From JACRCT01 sp049841135 (GTDB taxonomy: Bacteria; Myxococcota; Myxococcia; Myxococcales; UBA5297), in NCBI GenBank assembly GCA_049841135.1, contig JASGHK010000004.1, positions 3,249,969 through 3,313,968 of the forward strand: 64,000 bases of DNA, written 5' to 3'. This document shows positions 50,485-60,734 of this stretch, piece by piece. Within the stretch, counting starts at the first letter, position 1; each line of letters starts with the position of its first letter. The position numbers and the translations under genes were made by a program. The notes below the pieces were generated by a model that made no database searches, was not told the DNA's origin, and was given only the letters and a program-made list of their open reading frames with translations.

Positions 50485-52073
50485 GTGTCCCTCGAAACCG
50501 ACTATCTCGTCATCGGCTCTGGCATCGCCGGCCTCAACTTCGCCCTGCTTGCCGCCGAGCACGGGCGTGTCGTGGTCGTGACCAAGAAGCGGATCGACGA
50601 CACCAACACCAACTGGGCTCAAGGCGGCGTTGCCGCGGTGCTCGCCGGCGACGATACGTTCGATCGCCACATCGAGGACACGCTGGTCGCGGGCGATGGC
50701 CTGTGCGATCGCGACGTCGTCCAGATGTGCGTCGAGTCTGGCCCGGCACAGGTCCAGCGGCTGCTCGATCTCGGCGTGCGCCTCGACCGCAAGCCCGACG
50801 GCTCGCTCGATCTCGGTCGCGAGGGTGCGCACACGCGGCATCGCGTCGTCCACTGGGAAGACGTCACGGGTCGCGAGATCCAGCGCGCGCTCGTCGAGTC
50901 GGTCACCAAGCATCCGAACATCACGCTGCTCGGCGAGCACATCGCGATCGACTTGCTGTCGATGGCGAAGTACGGCGGTGATCCGGCGTGCTTCGGCGCG
51001 TACGTGCTCGACAAGAGCAACGGCGAGGTCAAGACGATCTGCGCGCGCGCCACCGTGCTCGCGTCGGGCGGCACCGGCAAGGTGTTCATGTACACCTCGA
51101 ACCCCGACGTCGCGACCGGCGACGGCATCGCGATGGCGTATCGCATCGGTGCCGCAGTGGGCGATTCTCGAGTTCGTCCAGTTCCACCCGACGGTGCTCT
51201 ATCACCCGCTGGCGCGGAACTTCCTGATCTCGGAAGCGCTGCGCGGTGAGGGCGGCGTGCTTCGCCTCGCCAACGGCGAAGAGTTCATGCAGAACTACCA
51301 CCCGATGAAGTCGCTGGCGTCTCGCGACATCGTCGCGCGCGCGATCGACAACGAGCTCAAGAAGTCGGGTGCCGACTCGGTGTTCCTCGACATGACGCAC
51401 CTCGAGCCGGGGTTCGTGCGCAATCGCTTCCCGAACATCCACGAGCGCTGCCTCGCGCTCGGCATCGACATGACGAAGCAGCCCATCCCGGTGGTGCCCG
51501 CGGCGCACTACGGCTGCGGCGGCATCAAGACCGACAAGGACGGCGCGACCACGGTGAAGGGGCTGTACGCGATCGGCGAGTGCGCATTCACCGGGCTCCA
51601 CGGTGCGAACCGGCTCGCGTCGAACTCGCTGCTCGAAGGCATGGTGTATTCGAGCCGCGCTGCCGAAGCCGTGAAGTACCAGCCGCGGATTCGCCCGTCG
51701 CAGGTCGCGACGTGGTCGAGCGGCGATGCGACGGATTCGAACGATGCGATCGTCGTCGCGCTCAACTGGGAAGAGATCCGCCGCTTCATGTGGTCGTACG
51801 TCGGGATCGTGCGATTCCGACAAACGCCTCGAGCGCGCGCGCCACCGGATCGAGAACGTCCGCGACGAGATCCGGCAGTACTACCTGGATTTCCGCATCA
51901 CCAACGACCTCATCGAGCTCCGCAACATCGCGCTGGTCGCGCACCTCATCATCGAGAGCGCCCGCCGCCGCAAGGAATCACGCGGCCTGCACTTCACGCT
52001 CGACTACCCCGAAAAGCTTCCCGAAGCGCGGCACTCGGAAATTCAGCTCACCAACGGTCCGGCCAGCAAATAG
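50485..52073 (+). CDS. nadB: L-aspartate oxidase (two one-base frameshifts)
   Basis: First enzyme of de novo NAD synthesis: L-aspartate to iminoaspartate. 528 aa after correction. It shows the FAD motif YLVIGSGIAGLNFALLAAEH, NTNWAQGGVAAVL, and after a slip at about 51165 LEFVQFHPTVLYHPLARNFL, LISEALRGEGGVLRL, AAHYGCGGIKTDKDGATTVK and GECAFTGLHGANRLASNSLL. The C-terminal helical part resumes after about 51815 with KRLERARHRIENVRDEIRQY. Both slips are cured by removing one T (GATTCTCG and GATTCCG). nadA and nadC are not nearby. GTG start 50485. Confidence 0.93.
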
Positions 52074-52353
52074 GTCTACGATCTCGGCCAGTTTTCCTTT
52101 CACACTCCGAGCTGTGAACGGTCGTTGACTCGCTGGCGCTGGAATCGGCACTTGCGGTCGGTGAATCCCCCAACTGCTCGATTCCGTCTCCCTGGCATCT
52201 GCCTCGCACTACTGCGGGACATACTCCTCGCTGCCGGATTCTTGACGGACGGCCACGCAGCGCGGGGGGCGGTCGGAGCAATGTTGCTCCGGCCGCTTTG
52301 CGATTTTCGGGCACCGATTCGAGGACCGTAAAACCGTCTGCTAGTGTTGCGGG

Positions 52354-53052
52354 GTGTTTCGCCTCGCCGTGGTGATGAGCTTGGTGGTCGCTGCCTGCGG
52401 CGGCCCGCGTGGACTGTCCGGGAAGGCGGCAGATGGCGTCAAGGCGTACCTCGCCGCGCTGAAGAGCGACGACCCGAAGGACGCCTACGCGATGCTCGAT
52501 AGCACCACGCGCCGGCGGGTGTCGTTCGACGAGTTCGCGCGGCAGTGGAAGGCCGGCGCGAAGGAACGCGCGTGGCAGGTCCAGGCACTCGAGGCGAGCC
52601 TCAAGGGCAACCCGGATGTCGGCGAGCGCGCGTTGATCGGTTACTCGGACGGCAAGCTCGTGCAGCTCGAACGCGAGGGCGAAGTGTGGCGTCTCGAATC
52701 CGAGCTCGTCAGCCGCTCGCGCGCGAAGAAGCCGCGCGATGCGATCCGGCTGTTCGCCGATGCGGTCACCCAGCGCGATGTCAGCGGCATGCTCGGCATC
52801 CTGACCACGCGCCGTCGCGAAGGCATCGCGAAGCAGGTCGAAGGGTTCGTCGCCGGCATCGGCAAGCACGTCAACGGTCAGCTCGAGGAGCTCACCGATC
52901 GCGCCGAGCTGCGCTGGGACGAGAACGGCATCCGCTACCGCATCGTCCTCAAGAAAGAGGATGACGAGTGGCGCATCGACGACATCTACATCCGCCCGGC
53001 GCCCAAGGACGACGACGGCGCGACGGATGTCGAAGAAGCCGATGATCCGTAG
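52354..53052 (+). CDS. Lipoprotein, NTF2-like/DUF4878 style
   Basis: 232 aa. GTG start; signal FRLAVVMSLVVAACGGPRG with lipobox VAAC. Two NTF2-like halves seem present: VKAYLAALKSDDPKDAYAML with TTRRRVSFDEFARQWKAG, and IRLFADAVTQRDVSGMLGIL near the end. The final part RYRIVLKKEDDEWRIDDIYI matches the closing strands of such domains. Acidic tail. Role unknown; probably an outer-membrane-anchored accessory protein. The 280 bases upstream, after nadB, hold no gene, only a short stem-loop near 52274-52291. Confidence 0.75.
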   Translation: MFRLAVVMSLVVAACGGPRGLSGKAADGVKAYLAALKSDDPKDAYAMLDSTTRRRVSFDEFARQWKAGAKERAWQVQALEASLKGNPDVGERALIGYSDGKLVQLEREGEVWRLESELVSRSRAKKPRDAIRLFADAVTQRDVSGMLGILTTRRREGIAKQVEGFVAGIGKHVNGQLEELTDRAELRWDENGIRYRIVLKKEDDEWRIDDIYIRPAPKDDDGATDVEEADDP

Positions 53053-53099
53053 CGGCCAGCCCGTTCGACACGCTTGACTCGGACTCGTGCTCGGGCAGG

Positions 53100-54287
53100 A
53101 TGCGCGGCATGTGCCGGTACCTGTTGCTGATCGCGCTCGTGGGTTGTGGCGGTGGTGGAGCTGCGGATGACGACGACGATGTCCCCACGCCGGATGCGCC
53201 GCCCACCAGCGAGTGCCCGCGTGAACCGGCCGCCGCCGATCGCACGCGCTACGTCGTGGTCGCGCGTCCGTACGATACCGAGGGCATGTCGGCGCCGAAG
53301 TTCGAGGTGCTCGAGCTGTCGGCCACCGGCACGCTGACGCAGTTCGATCCGCCGCGGTTGTTCGATCTCGGTGCGCGCACGCCGTTCGGCGTCATCGCGT
53401 TCACCCCCGACGGCAAGATCGGCCTCGTCGCGATGGATAACGGTGACCTCGGCGTGTTCTCGCTCGACGACAGCGGCAACCCGACGGTGATCCACGCCAG
53501 CTTCGACGGTGCGTTCTATGGATCGCGCGTCGTCATGGATCCATCCGGCGACCGCGCGTGGGTGATCGACGAGAACACCCGCGAGAACGGCGGCGGCATC
53601 TACCGCGTCGACATCAACTGCGACGGCACGCTCACCGACGGCGGTCAGGTGGCGGCTGCGCGCTCGCCCGGTGGCCTCGCGTTTGCGGGCGACCACGCCG
53701 TGCTTGCCGCGCGCGACCTGCTCGATTCGCCCGCCGGCGACAACCTGCACCTGATCGATCTCGTCGACGGCGTGCGCCTCGGTGGTGGCGATGCGTTCGG
53801 CATGGGCGAGCAATCGTTCAGCGGCTTCGCGGTATCGGCGGATGGCGGCCTCGCGCTGATCGGCGACAGCAACTTCGCAGGCCCCAATCGCGTCGCCGTC
53901 GCGAAGCTGTCGGCCACCGGTGCGACGAAGATCTCGGTGATCCCGAACATCACGGATCCGAGCGCGATCGCGATCTCTCCCGCGGGTGACGTCGCGATCG
54001 TGTCGAGCTCGCAGCCGCCGGGCGAAGGCATCTACGTGCTCGATGCCAACGGTCCGGGTGGCACCTGGCAGAACCTCGGCGAGCTCACGTACGACGGCGA
54101 TCCGGCGCAGCTTCCGGGTGACATGACCGTGATCACCCGCGGTGCGCTCGCCGGCAACGTGCTGGTCTCGGAGCTGTCGACCATCCGGCGCGTGGTGTTC
54201 ACCGCGACGGGCGCTGAAGATGCCGGCTCGCTGACGTTCGGCGAAGGGCTCGACTCGATCGGTGGCGCGATCGGCGTGACGCCGTAG
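53100..54287 (+). CDS. Beta-propeller lipoprotein
   Basis: 395 aa. The signal CRYLLLIALVGCGGGGAADD (lipobox LVGC) leads into an Asp/Pro linker. Repeated blade-like segments follow: FGVIAFTPDGKIGLVAMDNG, SRVVMDPSGDRAWVIDEN, GLAFAGDHAVLAARDLL, FAVSADGGLALIGDSN and IAISPAGDVAIVSSSQP. These fit a seven-bladed YncE/lactonase-like propeller. No catalytic residues can be assigned. It is probably a cell-surface binding or scaffold protein, similar in style to other lipoproteins in this block. Confidence 0.75.
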   Translation: MRGMCRYLLLIALVGCGGGGAADDDDDVPTPDAPPTSECPREPAAADRTRYVVVARPYDTEGMSAPKFEVLELSATGTLTQFDPPRLFDLGARTPFGVIAFTPDGKIGLVAMDNGDLGVFSLDDSGNPTVIHASFDGAFYGSRVVMDPSGDRAWVIDENTRENGGGIYRVDINCDGTLTDGGQVAAARSPGGLAFAGDHAVLAARDLLDSPAGDNLHLIDLVDGVRLGGGDAFGMGEQSFSGFAVSADGGLALIGDSNFAGPNRVAVAKLSATGATKISVIPNITDPSAIAISPAGDVAIVSSSQPPGEGIYVLDANGPGGTWQNLGELTYDGDPAQLPGDMTVITRGALAGNVLVSELSTIRRVVFTATGAEDAGSLTFGEGLDSIGGAIGVTP

Positions 54288-54302
54288 CTGCTATCGTAGG
54301 GC

Positions 54303-54974
54303 ATGCTGTTCGTCGCGATGTCGGCGCTGCAAGGCCGACCGATGAACCAGGCCTTCGACGAGCTGTCGGCCCTGGGCGTCGCGATCGAGCTGACGCCCGG
54401 CAATCACGTCACGGTGGGATTTCGCGAGCACGTCGAGCGCTCGGGTGTGAGCACGCGTGCGCATCACGGGTTCGCGTGGGATGCGCGCAGGACCGAGACG
54501 TGGGTCGATGGCGCGTGCGTGGTGAGCTCCGAATCGGTGCACCCGCCGCTGCTCGATTCGCCGTCGGCGGCGACGTGGTGGCAGTGGTTCGAGACGGCCG
54601 AGCGCACGCCGATCCTCGAGACCATGTATCCGAGCTACACGCTCGGTGATGGTGCCGCGATCGAGCGGTTGATGGATCGCGGCGTCGCGCTCGCCGTCGA
54701 TATCTCGCACGTGTTCATCCAGCGGACGCAAGGCACGATGACCGAAGCGACGTGGCAGCGCTTGATGGACTACGACCGGATCGCGGAGGTCCACGTCTCG
54801 GCGAACGGCGGGCGGCACGATTCGCATCAGCCACTGTCCTCGACGACGTTCGGACTCGCGTGGGCGCGTGACCGCTTCGCGGCGGGCACCCCGACGGTGA
54901 TCGAGTGCTACATGCACACGCTCGACGACGGCGAGCGGCGACGCCAGCTGGACTTCGTCCGGGACCACGGATGA
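54303..54974 (+). CDS. TIM-barrel protein (xylose-isomerase-like), partner of the next gene
   Basis: 223 aa. Pattern MLFVAMSALQGRPMNQAFDE, IELTPGNHVTVGF, HHGFAWDARRTETWVD, VSSESVHPPLLDSP, ETMYPSYTLGDGAAIERLMD and VHVSANGGRHDSHQPLSS suggests a TIM barrel with several His/Glu that could bind metal, like AP-endonuclease-2 or DUF692-type barrels. It is shorter than typical (about 270-300). It ends ATGA-overlapped with the TIGR02996 gene, so the two are made together. I cannot name a reaction. Confidence 0.6.
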   Translation: MLFVAMSALQGRPMNQAFDELSALGVAIELTPGNHVTVGFREHVERSGVSTRAHHGFAWDARRTETWVDGACVVSSESVHPPLLDSPSAATWWQWFETAERTPILETMYPSYTLGDGAAIERLMDRGVALAVDISHVFIQRTQGTMTEATWQRLMDYDRIAEVHVSANGGRHDSHQPLSSTTFGLAWARDRFAAGTPTVIECYMHTLDDGERRRQLDFVRDHG

Positions 54975-56431
54975 GCGGCGACCCGCCCTACGAAGAGTTT
55001 GGCTTCTGGTGGGATTCCCGCGACACCATCGCGCAGGTGCACGCGAAGGTGATGCGCAACTTCGCGCGGTTCGCGGAGCACATCTTCGCGCGCCACGCCG
55101 ACGTGCAATCGGTGATGGTGACGGTCGCGCAGTACTACAACGACGAGGCCGACGACGCGATTCACGACCACGTCGTGACCTCGCATCGCCGCACGCCGAT
55201 GTGGCCGCACGTCTGCGTTCACGACAATCCGGCATGGGACGACCTGTCGTTCGACCAGACCGCCGGCGATTACGGCAACTGTTGCTCGCAGTTCTACGAG
55301 GTCGGGTTGCCCGACTACTTTCCGTTCCCGCAGCGTGGCGCGGTGGAGTCCGCGTTCGGTCCGTACTGCAGCAAGGAACGGCACGACAGCGCCTTCGTGC
55401 CGTACGCGGTCGCACGACGCACCGAGACCGGTGCCGTCGTCGAGGTCGTCCGGGTGTTGCACCGACCGGCGGAGCAGCTCCCCGATCCCGACGATCCGGT
55501 CGTCGAGCCTCGGCTCCTCGACGAGCGTGGAGCGGAGCTGTTCCGTGAGGCGTGCGAAGCGACCAGCGACGGTCCGCGCCACGTGCTCGCCGACCATCTC
55601 CTCGCGCACGGCGATCCGCACGGCGAGTACCTGGCCCTCGCGCTCGCGCCATCGCTCGACGAACAGGGTCGCGCTCGGATGGAAGAGCTGTTCGCCGCGC
55701 ATCACGCCCGCTGGATCGCGCCGCTCGATCGCGTGATCCCGCGCGGCCTGGCGGTGTTCGAACGCGGGCTGCTCGCCGCCGCCGATGTCTGGGTCGCGCC
55801 GGAGCACGTGGCCGCCATCGAATCGGCGCCGGCGTGGAGCTCCGTGGAGCGCCTGCACTTCCTTCCCGGCAGCGCGAGCTTCGTGACACCGGCGATGCGT
55901 GCGGTACGCGAGCTCGGGCCGCTCGCCGGCAACGCCCTCGCGCAGCTCGCGAATGACACGTGGAACATCGAGCGGCTTCACGTCGTCATCCGGCAACCCA
56001 TCGATCACGAGCGCCTGAAGCGCGCGAACCTTCCACGCCTGCGCGAGCTCGTCGTCGACGGAACGCTCCCCGTCGAGATCGACGAGGCCGCGTGGTGGCC
56101 GCAGCTCGAGCGCCTGACCTTCGTGCGGTCTCCCGAAGTTGCGGACTGGCTCGCCCGCGCCGTCCCCGCCGCCTACGTCGTGGCAGAGGTCACCAGCTGC
56201 GAGCTCGGCGCGGATGGTCGGTTGTCGGGTTGGGAGATCGCCGTGCGCCACACCGCGATCGAGGTGACGCTGCTCGGCTGGAGCGAGTTGACCCGGACCC
56301 AGCTGCGCGATGCGCTGGGAGCACTGCCGGCGCGCCCGGTGGTGCTGCGACCCTCGCGGTTGTGGACTCCCACCGACGACGACCTGCGAGGCCTCGAGCT
56401 AGCGGGCCGCACGATCGAGATCGCGGGCTGA
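54971..56431 (+). CDS. TIGR02996-domain protein with unknown N-terminal domain
   Basis: 486 aa. The first about 170 residues are an unrecognised alpha/beta region (EEFGFWWDSRDTIAQVHAKV, TVAQYYNDEADDAIHDH, DYGNCCSQFYEVGLPDYFPF). At about 205 lies RHVLADHLLAHGDPHGEYLA, the repeat-companion TIGR02996 motif known mainly from myxobacteria and planctomycetes. The C-terminal part resembles leucine-rich-like repeats (WSSVERLHFLPGSASFVTPA, LPRLRELVVDGTLPVEIDE). The start ATG 54971 overlaps the previous stop. Such proteins are thought to be scaffolds; function unknown. Confidence 0.7.
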   Translation: MSGDPPYEEFGFWWDSRDTIAQVHAKVMRNFARFAEHIFARHADVQSVMVTVAQYYNDEADDAIHDHVVTSHRRTPMWPHVCVHDNPAWDDLSFDQTAGDYGNCCSQFYEVGLPDYFPFPQRGAVESAFGPYCSKERHDSAFVPYAVARRTETGAVVEVVRVLHRPAEQLPDPDDPVVEPRLLDERGAELFREACEATSDGPRHVLADHLLAHGDPHGEYLALALAPSLDEQGRARMEELFAAHHARWIAPLDRVIPRGLAVFERGLLAAADVWVAPEHVAAIESAPAWSSVERLHFLPGSASFVTPAMRAVRELGPLAGNALAQLANDTWNIERLHVVIRQPIDHERLKRANLPRLRELVVDGTLPVEIDEAAWWPQLERLTFVRSPEVADWLARAVPAAYVVAEVTSCELGADGRLSGWEIAVRHTAIEVTLLGWSELTRTQLRDALGALPARPVVLRPSRLWTPTDDDLRGLELAGRTIEIAG

Positions 56432-56449
56432 ACGCGTTATCGTCGGTGC

Positions 56450-58291
56450 ATGAGCCGCTCCTCGGAGGACGCCACCGGCGTTCGCACGATCGTCGCGCCG
56501 GGCACCATCGACGAGAGTCAGATCACCGAGCGTCCGGCACCGGCTGTTCCGATCGCGGGCCGCTACAAGGTGACGCGCCGGCTCGGCAAGGGCGGCATGG
56601 GCGAGGTGATGCTCGCGCGCGACGAGCAGGTCGGTCGCGATGTCGCGATCAAGCGGATGCGCGCGTCGTCGCCGAACGATCGCCAGGTCACGCGCTTCCT
56701 GCGCGAGGCCTCGATCCAGGGTCGGCTCGAGCACCCCGCGATCGTGCCGGTGCACGAGATCGGCAAGGACAACGACGGGCTGCCGTTCTTCGCGATGAAG
56801 CGGCTGGCCGGCACCACGCTCGCCGACATCCTCGCGGATAAAGACAACGGGCGCGATTCGCAGAGCAAGCTCGCGCCGCGCTCGCGGTTCACGCTGCAGC
56901 AGATCCTGCGCGCGTTCGTCGAGGTCTGCCTCGCGATGGAGTTCGCGCACGTGCGTGGCGTCGTCCATCGCGATCTCAAGCCCGACAACATCATGCTCGG
57001 CGATTTCGGCGAAGTGTACGTGCTCGACTGGGGCGTCGCGAAGATCGCCGGCGAGCACGACGACGACTTCACCGATGTCGATTCGAGCGGCGGCTCCGGC
57101 GAGCACGCCACGCAAGCGGGCACCACGATCGGCACGCCCGGCTACATGGCGCCGGAGCAGGTGCGCGGCTCGACGGGCATCGACGGCCGCACCGATGTCT
57201 ACACGCTCGGTTGCTTGCTGTTCGAGATCCTCGCCGGCGAGCCGATGCACCCGCGCGGCTACGAAGGGCTGCAGAGTGCGCTGTTTCGATCGGGCGAGAA
57301 ACCGTCGACGCGCGCGCCGAATCGCGACATTCCGCCCGAGCTCGATCTGCTGTGCGCGCAGGCAACGCAACCCGAGCGCGAGCTGCGGCTTGCCACCGCG
57401 CGCGAGCTCGGTGACGGCGTGCAGCGCTTCCTCGACGGCGATCGCGATCACGCAACCCGCCGCACGCTCGCGAAGCAGCACCTCGAGCGCGCGCGCGATG
57501 CGTTCTCGGCGTCGATCGCGAGCGATGATTCCGCGCACCGCAGCATGGCGATGCGTGAAGCCGCCGGTGCACTCGCGCTCGATCCGGCGCAGCCCGGTGC
57601 GGCCGAGCTGATGGGCCGGTTGATGCTCGAGCCACCGAAGACGGTGCCGCGCGAGGTCCAGGCCGCGATCCTCGAGGACAACATTCGTGCGGCGCGGATC
57701 AACGCGAAGGGCGGCTTCCTCGCGGTGATCGGTGGGCTGATCCTGATCCCGATCCTGTGGTCGATGTCGCCGGCGGGCTCGTTGTGGGTTCCCGCGCTCG
57801 GCTTGACGATCATCGTGATGGGCGTGATCTCGCTCTACAACATCAAGGCCAAGCAGCCGCTCACCGGGCTCGTGGTGATCGGCAACATGGTGATGATCGG
57901 GTTCATCTCCGGCGGCTACTCGCCGTTGCTCGCGGCCCCTGGACTCGCCGCGGTGTTGACAATGGCGATGGTGTTCACGCCGCGATTCTCGTGGCTGAGC
58001 TCGGGGGTCACCGTCGCGGCCTCGGCGGTGATCGGGGTGTTCCTACCGTTACTCCTCGAAGTGATCGGCGTGTTGCCGGCGACGCAATCGTTCGAGGGGC
58101 GCGGCGTGCGATTCGAGGTGCCGGCGGTCGCGAGCTCGTCGACGCCGGAGATGATCACGTACTCCTGCTACTGCTTCGCCGTGATCATCGGCGCCGCATG
58201 GGTGGCCGAGGTGATGCGCACGCGAAACCGCGATTCGCATCGCGCGCTGATGCTGCAAGCCTGGCAGCTGCAGCAGCTCGTGCCTCGCTAG
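56450..58291 (+). CDS. Membrane Ser/Thr protein kinase (DWG variant)
   Basis: 613 aa. The kinase domain (about 38-310) shows LGKGGMGEVMLARDEQVGR, VAIKRM with the catalytic Lys, VVHRDLKPDNIMLGDFGEV and VLDWGVAKIAG, where DFG is DWG as in several bacterial kinases. It also has IGTPGYMAPEQVRGSTGIDG. A helical linker is followed by about six membrane helices (about 420-580), for example LAVIGGLILIPILWSM. The invariant HRD, Lys and Asp are kept, so activity is likely. The C-terminal membrane module has no extracellular sensor. It is convergent with the GH31 gene, sharing the stop tetramer CTAG. Confidence 0.88.
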   Translation: MSRSSEDATGVRTIVAPGTIDESQITERPAPAVPIAGRYKVTRRLGKGGMGEVMLARDEQVGRDVAIKRMRASSPNDRQVTRFLREASIQGRLEHPAIVPVHEIGKDNDGLPFFAMKRLAGTTLADILADKDNGRDSQSKLAPRSRFTLQQILRAFVEVCLAMEFAHVRGVVHRDLKPDNIMLGDFGEVYVLDWGVAKIAGEHDDDFTDVDSSGGSGEHATQAGTTIGTPGYMAPEQVRGSTGIDGRTDVYTLGCLLFEILAGEPMHPRGYEGLQSALFRSGEKPSTRAPNRDIPPELDLLCAQATQPERELRLATARELGDGVQRFLDGDRDHATRRTLAKQHLERARDAFSASIASDDSAHRSMAMREAAGALALDPAQPGAAELMGRLMLEPPKTVPREVQAAILEDNIRAARINAKGGFLAVIGGLILIPILWSMSPAGSLWVPALGLTIIVMGVISLYNIKAKQPLTGLVVIGNMVMIGFISGGYSPLLAAPGLAAVLTMAMVFTPRFSWLSSGVTVAASAVIGVFLPLLLEVIGVLPATQSFEGRGVRFEVPAVASSSTPEMITYSCYCFAVIIGAAWVAEVMRTRNRDSHRALMLQAWQLQQLVPR

Positions 58292-60712
58292 TTGATCACG
58301 ACGGCGTGCGTGCCGGTCGCGAACACGCGGATCTGCAGGCGATCGGTCACCGCGTTGTAGTTGAAGCAACCCGGAGCCGCGCAGGTCGCGACGTTGGCCG
58401 CCGGTAGCAGCAGCGCGCCGTCGAGCTTCACGGTCGTGGGCGTGTTGAACGGCGACGGCAGGTCGCGCGCGTCGATATCGATCGTGAACACCGAGTATTC
58501 GCCGCCGGCGGTGACCGAGATGACCTCGCCGATCGCGGACGCCGTCGTCCCGTCGTGCAGCGCCAGGTTGGTCGCCGCATCGGCCGGCGCGTAGACGAGG
58601 CGCAGCTCGCGACCGATCGCCGGCGTCGTGTACGAGGTCACGCCGTTCGCGGTGGCGGGCAGCATGGTATCGGCGGCGATCGCGAACATCGGCACCAGCG
58701 AACCGACGCGTTGGAACCGAGGCAGCACGGCGAGCGGGGCCGCGATCGTGATCTCCGTCGAGCCATCGCCGGTGAAGTGATCGCCGGTGGTGAGATCGAG
58801 CCAGTCGCCGGGCGGCAACACGATCGTGCGCGACGTCGCCCCAGCTTCGATCACCGGTGCGATCAGCAGGTTGTCACCGAGGAAGAACATCGCGTCGTCG
58901 CAGTTCGCCTCGGGGTACATGAAGCGGCACGGACGATTCACCGGCGTGCCGTCGGCAGCGGCCTGGTTCGCGAGCGTCCACAGCAGCGGGTTCAGCTGCA
59001 TGTGGAGGTCGGCGTAGACCTTGTAGATGTCGTCGGAGCCCGCGTCGAACAGCGTGGTGTCCCACGGGTTGTGGCTCTTGCCGCCGCCACCGAGCTGCAT
59101 GATGGTGCCGAACGACGCGTACTGCGCCCACCGGAGCAGCGACTCCGTCGTCGGGAAATCGCGGAACCCACCGATGTCCGATCCGTAGAACGGATAGCCG
59201 GAGACGGAGAGCGAGAGGCCACGGCTGATCGCGCTGGGCAGCCCGCCGACGTTGGTCATGCCTTCGCCGTTGTCGACGCCGTGCTCGGAGAAGTCGCTGT
59301 CGAGATCGCCGGGCCAGATCGCCGTGTTGACGTGCTGCTCGCCCCACGCGCCGGCGCGCGTGAGCAGGAAGCCATCGTTCGCCGGCAACGCGTCGAGATA
59401 CGCGCGGTGGTAGTGCTCCTGATAGCGACGGTGAAACTGGCCGTTGTCGCCGGCGGCGAGCACCATCGGCAGGATCGCACCGGCGATATCGGGGACGATC
59501 TCTTCGCCGAAATCGAGCTTGAAGCCCGAGCAGCCGCGCGACACCACGCGATCGAATCCGCTCCTGCCACCACTCGGTCGCACCGGGACGCGTGAAGTCC
59601 ACCATCGCGCCGGGGCCTTCTTGCCACGGATAGTCGATCACGCGATCGACGTCGTCCTTGACGAAGAAGTTGCTGGCGGTGCCCTCGGCGTAATCGGCGG
59701 CGGACACCTCGTCCTTGCCGACGTAGGGCGTCGACCAGAACAGCAGATTGAAGCCGCGCGCGTGCATCTCGTCGACGAGCGCGTCGAACTGCTCGAACTG
59801 CGCCTCGTCGACGACGAAGCTGTTGTAGGCCGTCTGCCACGGGTTATCGATCCAGATCGTCGAGCCCGGGATGTTGCGCGAGCGGAGGTCGTCCATGTCG
59901 TCGCGCAGCTCGTCGGCATTCGCGAGCGCGTTGCGCCACTGCATCGGGGCGAACGCCCAGCGCGGCGGCAATGCCGGCTTCGTGGTGAGCGCGACGTACG
60001 TACGAACGAGATCGAGCGGCTGCGGCGCGGTGTAGAGATAGAACTGGTAGACGCCGCGATCGGTCAGGTTGAACGTCGTGGTGACGCGATCGGAGGCCGT
60101 CTTCGCGAGATCGATCGCGCCGGGGCGATCGTCGGCGGCGAGCATGCCCACGCCGCTCTTCGGCCACAGCACCAGCGGCACCGGCACGTGCGTCTCGTTG
60201 AGCGATGACTCCGACATCGGATCGACGCGCAGCGACAGCTCGCGCACCGTCCCGGCGACGTTCGCGCGCACCGGCGCATCACCGGTGCCATACAGCGGTT
60301 CGTCGTCGGGGCGCGGCAACGCGAGCTGGAGCTGCACCGCGCCGGTGTGTGCCGAGGCATCGAGCTCGAGGATCGCGCATTCTCGACGGGGCACGACTTC
60401 AGCTGCAGCGTGGTGCCGCCGTCGAGGACGACGGTCTTGCCGTTCGAGCCGATCGCGCGATTGATCGACACCAGCTCGACCTCGGGATCGCCGCCGCGCG
60501 GATCGTAGTAGTGCTGCTGGTCGATCTGAATCGGTGACGCCGAGCTTGAGGAACCCGCTGATCGACAGCGAGCCGACGGTGAGTGACATCGACGTCAGAT
60601 CGATCGTGACCGGGCCCTGACTCACCTGATCCGGCGGCGGATCGAGCGTCACGACGTTGTTGTCACCGCACGCGAGAAGCGCGCAACAAACCCATTGGCC
60701 CCGGAGCTGCAC
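58288..60712 (-). CDS. GH31 alpha-glucosidase-like lipoprotein (three frameshifts)
   Basis: About 800 aa after correction. The signal VCCALLACGDNN (lipobox LLAC) is followed by a beta N-domain and the GH31 barrel: LPPRWAFAPMQWRNALANAD, STIWIDNPWQTAYNSF, FNLLFWSTPYVGKDEVSAAD, and after a slip near 59560 GFKLDFGEE with the catalytic Asp. Then come GGFRDFPTTESLLRWAQYAS, NPWDTTLFDAG and the C-terminal beta domain GDWLDLTTGDHFTGDG. Other slips are near 60540 and 60375. GH31 enzymes cleave alpha-linked glucosides or xylosides; as a lipoprotein it acts on the surface or periplasm. GTG start at 60712, 22 bases after the downstream kinase. Confidence 0.82.
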
Positions 60713-60734
60713 GCCGGGAACCTAGATTAGAACG

